The position numbers were made by a program, and so were the translations under genes. The notes below the pieces were generated by a model, which did no database searches, was not told the DNA's origin, and saw nothing but the letters and a program-made list of their open reading frames with translations. A stretch of DNA of 64,000 bases from Oasisia sp. SBJ-2009 (Eukaryota > Annelida > Polychaeta > Sabellida > Siboglinidae): NCBI GenBank assembly GCA_964017155.1, contig OZ024867.1, positions 11,637,716 through 11,701,715 on the forward strand, in the 5' to 3' direction. Below, piece after piece: positions 13,641 through 64,000 of this stretch. Each line of letters begins with the position of its first letter. Positions within the stretch are counted from its first letter, which is position 1.

Positions 13641-14510
13641 ATACTACATGAGTAATACTGACCCATAAGAACCTCTTCTGATGCTATCATATGTTAGAGT
13701 TGTTTCTGTCCCTAGGTTGACGTCATGTAGATAAACTCTACTACTCAAGGAACAAACGAAGATGTACCAAATTACTTACAATTGTTCATGAAAAACGGTA
13801 AATCTCTTAATCGAATTAACATGAACCAGAAACGAACTCTTTATTTAAATTATACAACAGTAACCATATTATTACAGTGTGTATTGAGTTGAGTACTGTT
13901 GTATGTAAACATTCATATAGAATTACACTTTGTACAGATCTATTTTGTGAATCAATATGAGTAGGTGACAGAGAAATAAACACCATCAGAACATAAAGTA
14001 AAACAGATTGTAATAAGCTAAAATTATGTTCGTTTGAAGCAGTGTATGTATTGTCAAAGGTAGTGTTTTACATAATGATATCATCCGCAGTTATACGCAA
14101 GGTTACGTGTTATTTCAGCCAAAATGGGATAGGCTGGAATAGAGACAGAGTGCACCGCCGGCGCCATGGCAAGGCGTCGGACACCACAGCTCCTGAAGCA
14201 AGAACCCAGTGACAATGCACGAAGAAAACACATCAACATGAACACTTGCATGGTATTGTGGCACCATTTGATAAACAGTTCTATGTTACTAACTAAAATA
14301 CCCTAGCAAATTATTTTGAAATCATTTAATATTCAGTGATTATATAAACGCATATTTATGCGTAACGTATTGGGATTTTCATTTTCAAAATATTCAGATT
14401 ACTTGATTGGTTAAATATTATATCGCAAACGTCAAGTTATACACCAAACCATGAGGGTGTAGGCGTGTTATAAATATGTGTGTTTTGTTGCTGTTGCAGC
14501 AGTAAGCAGC
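13641..14510. other. Upstream region of the NLR-type gene
   Basis: Mostly AT-rich unique sequence without a supported coding exon. A strong 3' splice site (pyrimidine-rich tgttttgttgctgttgcag) ends at 14499, eleven bases before the predicted ATG. The transcript probably therefore starts in an unlocated 5' exon further upstream. A GC-richer patch at about 14145-14215 is a weak candidate for that exon. Confidence 0.4.
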
Positions 14511-27522
<13,012 letters not shown>

Positions 27523-28783
27523 GGTCAAAGGTTACCTGGCCACCGGACAAGGCATGTTGAGTCTGGCGCAGGACGAGAGAGACGGAGAGACAGTTGACCT
27601 TGTGACTCTGGACAGACGGCGACAACTACAGCGTCAACTTGATGCACTGAGACAAAACAGACCACGTGATTGACTCCACGTGACAGGTAAATGTTCTCAC
27701 TCACACCTCAGTCTCTTGTCACACACCTACACCGTGACAACGTCATCTAGTGACACAATACACTTGACAAGGGACATGACTAAATTCACCCTCGTGACAC
27801 CGAGTCCTGGTTGACCTGTGACAAGGCTGTGTCCAGGGCAGGGGTAAATACCCTGTCACTGCAGTCTTTATGTGACACACGTGTAATGTTCACGTGACGT
27901 ATTATGGTGTCAAACTACGGTATTGTTTATTGTTTGTCAGTTGATTACGTCTACATTTGTTTATTTCTTCACTTTAATGTCAAATTAATCTGTAGTTTTG
28001 ACCCAGATTATTTTATTCCAGCCGAGGACATTTTTGATACATTGTTTCAAGACGGCCGCAAATAGAAACATTTCAGGGACAATCTCAAAATCAACCAGCG
28101 ATGTACTGTTTTAGTAGGCCAACTGACTGGCTCAAAAGCAACTAACACATCCAGTTAGCGTGGGCAGATCCCAGTGACCAGGGGGGTCCACACGCCCTTT
28201 TCTGATCCGAAAATGTGTTATACCAATTTGGGTATATTAGTTGAATATGCTAATTTAAGTGTCATGATAAATGCATCTTTAAATGTATTTATTGCCATGT
28301 GAAGTGAGAATTCCTCCCTTCCACCATTTTTTCTAAAGAGCTATACTTTTGTGCCATCAGTAACTGCATTTCATATTTCAATATACATATTTCATTTCTC
28401 TGAAGTCATATAGTTATTGTCTAACTTTTGTATATCAATTGCACTTTTTTAATGAATTTGAATTGATACGTAGACTTGACGGGAAGTGAACCACTCGCAC
28501 ACTTTACTATTATTATTTGGGCAGAATTAATTTTCTGAAGAAGAAAACAATGATAATGATGAAAGGTCAGCTTTATTTTAGTGCCCCCGGTCAGCAAGTA
28601 TGGATAATTGGAAATCTTCACAAACAGACTGTCTCCTTGGCGATATTGTAAAACCTAATCAACATTAATTCAAATGGGTACACAGTTCACTTAAACAAAT
28701 GTACCTGTTTTCGTACGATAGCAAGATTGATGTGTAGGTAAATAGGTGTGACTAATTATTGTTGTGACGCTTCTTTTCTTCAG

Positions 28784-30720
28784 ACCACCACACTGTCGTC
28801 AAGATACCAGTGTCGTCAAGGACATTCTGACAACACGAAGTCTCCAAGACGTTCTGTCTACTCCTGGCTTTCCAGAACACCCAGTCATCACGCTGTGATG
28901 AGACGTCAAGGTCCCAAGCACAGGACATGTTGACAATGACACGTGACACCTCATGATGACATTCGATCCTTGAGGTGTAATCAACATGTGTCATCACACT
29001 ACCTCGTGTTGGACACGTGCCATGGACTAAACACTGTTAACAAAGGTTAACATAATATCAATACTGAAATGTCGCACCAACAAGGATGAAACATTTGAAT
29101 CAGTTTCAAATTGTCCTGATACACTTCATATAAACTTGGGAAGTGCACGGACGTAGTATTGTCAGTCATGGTTGTAACACTAACATTTGTTTTCTGTATT
29201 AACAGTTGAATTGTTGGTCAGCAAGATTGGTTTGTGATGTTATTGAAACAAATTTAACGTAATGCAATGACTTGAATAATATATCACCTAGTTTTCAGTA
29301 TTTTGTGTGTGTGTGCACTTTTGTGGGTGTCTTAATCTAGACAGATCAATACTGGTGGAACATTACAATGTAGCAGTATGGACACGTATATAATCTTCAT
29401 AGCAGGAAAATTATTATTAAAGTTCAGTTTGTTGTAATTAAAACTTCACTATGAAATGAATGCAATGTTACGTAACATATTTAATGCATTTTAGTTAATG
29501 TTATAAGATGTTGAATTCTTATATTGGGAAAATGTATACCTGTATATTCAAACCACATATTCAAACAATCATGCTTTTTTATATGAAATAGTGACTGTCT
29601 CGCTACATTTGTAGATTGCATATTGCACTTACTAATTTGAGACACTAATTCCAGGCTTATAATGAAATGACAATGTGAACGTCACTTATACAGTGTATTC
29701 ACACGTTCACTCTGCATTATTGACTCCATAAGTGATGCTTAACCTTTTGTTGTAGCACTTCTACCTAGCTGTGTAGGATTCGTGACTTCACTGATCTATG
29801 GTTAATTGACAGTCGTGTTACGCCCATGTGGTTACTTTTATACAAAGATGTAACAACACTTTGTGATGTAGCTTGCTGTATGAGTGTGTCTATTACAACA
29901 GGTAGTGAGATCATCAATCGATTCTGTGATGTAATACTCACCAAATGATGTGATTGTCAACATCTAATAATTATAATCAATATTCAGGCTGTGACGAGGA
30001 TGCAGATATTGATGTAGAGACTGATAAGGGGAGGGTGGGGTGAAAATGTGAGGCAACATGATGACGAGGATGTCATTGTCGTTTTCTTCATAGTTGACTT
30101 ATCACGAGTGCATTGATACATTATGGCGCTGGCGATTATAACATGCGTTCTTTTTTACATTACGCTGCACTCGAAGGGAATCTATTGGTAGTCACCAATG
30201 TTGTTATTTCAATTAGGGTATGAATTAGTGACTGTCATTGTACTTACTGTACATTACTGTGGTGTTGGGTCTTAGTTTATTATTTACCTGACGTTATGTG
30301 GAGTGACAATTATTATACAAGAAAATAACAATGCCTATTTAACGTAGCATGCTGAGAGTTCCGAGGACTTATGACAGGTGTGAATTCAACTTGCCATGTA
30401 TAGCACCACATGGTTGTTTTCTATTCCGTTGTTATTGACATGTGTTGACACTTCGCTTTGTACTGTAGCACCAACTGCACGAACACTGGATATAATCAGG
30501 TCTTTATCAAAGTATAGCGAATGTGCAGTGATTGCGACATATGTTCATGATTTGTCATGTTAATATTGAACAGTTCAGTAAACGAGCGATGCCTGATAAC
30601 AGCTGTTGGAAACATGCACGTTTACCTGGGCTTTGTATTTTGAAGAATTCGCTACAGAGTTTAATGCTTAGCCAAATTGTGGCGCCATTTTATTGACTCC
30701 AATAAACTGTCGCCATGACG
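28784..30720 (+). other. Candidate spliced 3' UTR exon of the NLR-type gene
   Basis: An excellent acceptor (gtgacgcttcttttcttcag) ends at 28783 and can pair with the donor TGACAG|gtaaat at 27687, making a 1.1 kb intron in the 3' UTR. Downstream I see no coding exon. An AATAAA at 30701-30706 could end the transcript; other polyadenylation sites are possible. Confidence 0.5.
30701..30706 (+). terminator. Candidate polyadenylation signal (AATAAA)
   Basis: Canonical AATAAA in the sequence actccaataaactgtcgcc, downstream of the NLR-type gene. Assignment to this gene is by position only. Confidence 0.35.
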
Positions 30721-30780
30721 ATTGACCTGAACATGTCTTATTTTGTCATTGTGCGGATGTAGACACTATGGTGGACACTT

Positions 30781-30898
30781 GGGAATTTAAGAAAACATGA
30801 GCGATGCTTCTGCATTGTAAGAATAACTACAAGACATAAATGGTGTGACTATGTCTTATAGTTATTCTTATAATGCAGATTTTGTTCTTAAATTCCTA
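30781..30898. repeat. Foldback hairpin with arms of about 50 bp
   Basis: The left arm contains GGAATTTAAGAAAACA and GCATTGTAAGAATAACTA. The right arm contains the near-complements TAGTTATTCTTATAATGC and TGTTCTTAAATTCC, with one deletion of about 13 bp. It resembles a small foldback or MITE relic in intergenic DNA. Confidence 0.7.
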
Positions 30899-30899
30899 G

Positions 30900-32212
30900 C
30901 TGCTATTTCCCGAAAAATGCTATAACGGCTAAGTTACATGTAGCGGAGGCGATATTAGTAACAACTACAAGTGTCCCGTGCTTGGAGTCCAATTGTTCAA
31001 CCTCCATGATATCTTCCATATATCATGTCAATGCTGCACTCTCCTGAAATACGCTGTAATGTCTGCTGTTGGTTCCGGTGGTCTGGTTCTAGGGTGTGGT
31101 TCGGTTGACATCCGCTGAACGGTGATATCAGAGTGTTGAGTTCGTGAATGATTAGAATATTTACATACGAACATCAGCGAGATTTGGGATGATCGATTGC
31201 AAAATTTGGAAAACATACAGCCTTTATTACTTTTACTACACTTTCTACTTACTTTTTATCAGGTATGCTTTACATAAAAAAAATCATAGGGGAATTTTAA
31301 TCATACTTTTTTTACTATAATTAAGTATTTGTTGATTTATTGACATTTAAATATACTTTTACTTATTAATCTACACTTGGAAGCTGCATATATGGAATTG
31401 AAAAGTGAAACTAACAGATATGAGCTTGGGCACTCCCTCGATGGGCCTAAACATGCACAGATCTCACTCGTGAAACCATTCTGGACATATAGGGTCAACA
31501 TTTTATTCATGTTGAAAACAAACATCAATCAGTTTCTCGGCTGCAGTATAATGCCATGCTAGAACACTGATGACAGACGTTGATTACAGGCGACATTGGA
31601 CGAACCTACCAGTAATGGAGTGTGTGCTGCCACCTACAAGGCAATGACTGCACCAAATGCGACAGATCCATCGTTACAACTTGGCCAATACCACTGGGCC
31701 GTTTCACTGATGGCGAGGGAGTGTTTCAACACATAATTACTTCACAGTTGCTAATGTTGGTGACCGTCAGTTCAACCACCTCCAAGACAATGTAAAGACC
31801 TCTTTGGCACCGAGCAAAACATACACAGGTCTAAAACATTGTAAACCATCCTTAGTGACAAGCAGAAACCAGATGGACAGAAACTGTATTGTGTCCATAT
31901 AATTAGCTGTTTAACAGCGAAATATCAGTAAATACTGCAACACAGTGACACCCTTTTTTATAGTCAATGACCTTCTCTGGATACACACAACGTCCACTAT
32001 GGGTTCAAACTGACCGATCAGTGACCATGAGTCAAGGCTCGAGTTATATGACATCCATCGAAACTTACTGACCAGTGACCTATGGTCAGCCTGTCACATG
32101 ACTAACTTCAGGTAATAACGCCCGACTGTCCACACACATGTAGCTGCCTCTCTGGACCGTGTCCACTCTACTGACCACGAGCGGTGACCGCACTCGTTCA
32201 CCAGCCACGCTG
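30900..32212. other. Intergenic region between the two convergent genes
   Basis: No gene is supported. It should contain the 3' UTR and polyadenylation signal of the minus-strand SAP130 gene; a minus-strand AATAAA lies near 31216. Short ORFs on both strands lack any support. Confidence 0.4.
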
Positions 32213-62418
<30,206 letters not shown>

Positions 62419-62504
62419 CTGAAACAGACAGTGTTTTGCCATTAATGGAGACAGGTTCAGTCCAGACTTGGCCGAGTAGTATCTTGTCATGGGAGGTCTG
62501 ATGT

Positions 62505-64000
62505 CTACAACGTGGAAAAGGGAAACTTGACAGCAAAATCAGAGTATTTTCCAAAGCTACTTTACATAATATTATAATCAGTCCTCAATTCTTATTCATG
62601 CATATATTCCTTTATTATGCACGAACAATATAGTTTGGGATTTTATTAGTTAAATAATTGAACAATGAATGTATCATGCTTGTCCAGGCAGGTTTATGCT
62701 GACTACACATTACAATTTCCTTTGCAGGTAAGACAGGGTTAATTAATATTTTAAGATCAGGGTAAGTGATAATGTTTCCCTTTAGAGCTTGGAGAGCTGA
62801 CTGTTGCAGAAATGTGACTGCATAATTAAGTGATTGTATGCTGGTTTAATGTCCCATGCTTTATCGTGCTGTATTATTGGTTGGAATACTGAACTGCATT
62901 TTATATACTTCTAAAATCTCACAACTACTGACAGCTGTCATACCTATCCTACCTTTAAACCTTTACAATTAGCCAAAATACTAGTCTTCAAACATGCTGC
63001 ATTTAAATCACGCCTGACATCATACCCACAGATCACAACAAACTCTTCTAAATACTTGACGTTTTCATCTCTTGCAAGAACACGGTGATAATTAAGATTT
63101 AACTTTATGTCTACCCACATATATAAAAAACTAGAATTATGGAGTTAAATAATTTACTTCTGGTGCAAACAAACAATGATGCAGATTTGCTTTGGCTGCA
63201 TGTACTTACATGTGGACTGTGGAAGACGTAGTTCTCCACCTGCAACTGTTGTACTGTCTTGACACATGACAAGACAGAATTATAGACGTTATATGTCCCA
63301 AGTCACTTATGTCCCAAGTCGCTTATGTCCCAAACGGTGGACGATATGTCTAAAAAAGGAGCGTTATGTCCCAAAAAAGACGATTTGTACAGATTTTTTT
63401 AACTCCAATAAATGTCACTTATACTAACTGTGTTCATGTGTAATCTTCGTTTTGTGGCAAAACATCCAACAACCGCGTCGGAAATCGCAAATCTTGTTTC
63501 TAATGTTAGCGTTCATATCGTTCAATAGATGGCGCCACTTTAAATAGTGGACTACTTCATTGTCTGAATGCATGTAATGGCAGCGCCGAACAGTAACGCT
63601 CTAAACAACGTTACACAAAGTTGGAATGCTCGAATGTAGAATTTACGTCATAATGTGCAACTCGTTATAATAATCGTCTGTCTTGACACGATAACCAGCT
63701 TGGATTTGCCAAGTATTAAAAAGATAATGGTTGTGTGTGTGTGTGTGCGCGCGCGTGTGCCTGCGCGTGCGTGTGATAAAAAATATATAATATAATAAAT
63801 AAATAAAGAAAAAAATTAAATTAATATATTAGCTATTTAACAATAATTGTGTTAAGCTAGTTAATAAATAAATAAATATAAAATGTCCTTTAAAATGATA
63901 AAACTTATAAATTATCTTCTAAAAATATAATTAATATTAATAAACAAATATAAGAGGACTAAAAGGACTAAAATATCTTATAAAATTGATATTTACAATT
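62505..64000. other. Region upstream of the placed SAP130 exons
   Basis: About 100-150 N-terminal residues of SAP130 are still missing and should lie here or beyond the window. I could not place an exon with confidence. Visible are a cluster of TATGTCCCAA motifs (about 63290-63375), a short GT/GC tract (about 63729-63775) and very AT-rich sequence from 63780 to the end. Confidence 0.4.

Noticed and set aside
14140..14230. GC-richer patch upstream of the NLR-type gene as a 5' exon
   Set aside because: No donor in a convincing context and no similarity; kept only as a weak candidate.
63210..63253. Possible 44-bp SAP130 5' exon on the minus strand (acceptor caagacag, donor gtaagt)
   Set aside because: Splice signals are present and one frame fits phase 0, but the encoded peptide cannot be aligned convincingly to the SAP130 N-terminus.

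Overview
This is eukaryotic nuclear DNA from an invertebrate animal. Genes are split by GT-AG and a few GC-AG introns, intergenic DNA is AT-rich, and there are long CA/TA microsatellites, minisatellites, non-LTR retrotransposons and DNA transposons. The gene content (a multi-exon NACHT-LRR immune-type receptor and a SAP130 corepressor subunit) fits a lophotrochozoan, probably a mollusc; the phylum is inferred from overall character only. No bacterial gene, tRNA, rRNA or CRISPR array was recognised. Region 1-13.6 kb holds no convincing gene: it is a tandem macro-repeat with copy A (1-5770, running off the left edge), copy B (about 6544-12770) and an internally deleted copy C (about 12800-13640). 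Region 14.5-30.7 kb holds one plus-strand gene that I assembled from 13 coding exons by splice sites and matching phase. It encodes an N-terminal CXorf38-like (DUF4559-type) domain, a coiled-coil linker, a NACHT NTPase and C-terminal leucine-rich repeats, one per exon and all phase 2, followed by a spliced 3' UTR. Two introns use GC donors that the reading frame requires. This CXorf38-NACHT-LRR architecture is the best candidate for an undescribed system here. Region 32.2-62.4 kb holds a minus-strand gene, tail to tail with the first. Its terminal exons match the C-terminal Sin3-binding part of vertebrate SAP130 closely, and its many Pro/Thr/Ala-rich exons match the middle of that protein. I placed 20 exons with continuous phase plus a tandemly duplicated 116-nt exon whose phase does not fit; the first exon(s) were not found. 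Its introns have collected most of the repeats: a 3.7 kb purine/pyrimidine higher-order minisatellite in the last intron, a duplicated exon block with a transposon arm between the copies, hAT-like elements, a 29-bp and a 94-bp tandem array, a CR1/Jockey-type LINE inserted in the latter, and a second LINE split by a 5 kb TTAA-flanked transposon. The two genes have no demonstrated functional link: one looks like an innate-immune sensor, the other is a nuclear HDAC corepressor subunit. All exon structures are manual predictions without transcript evidence.
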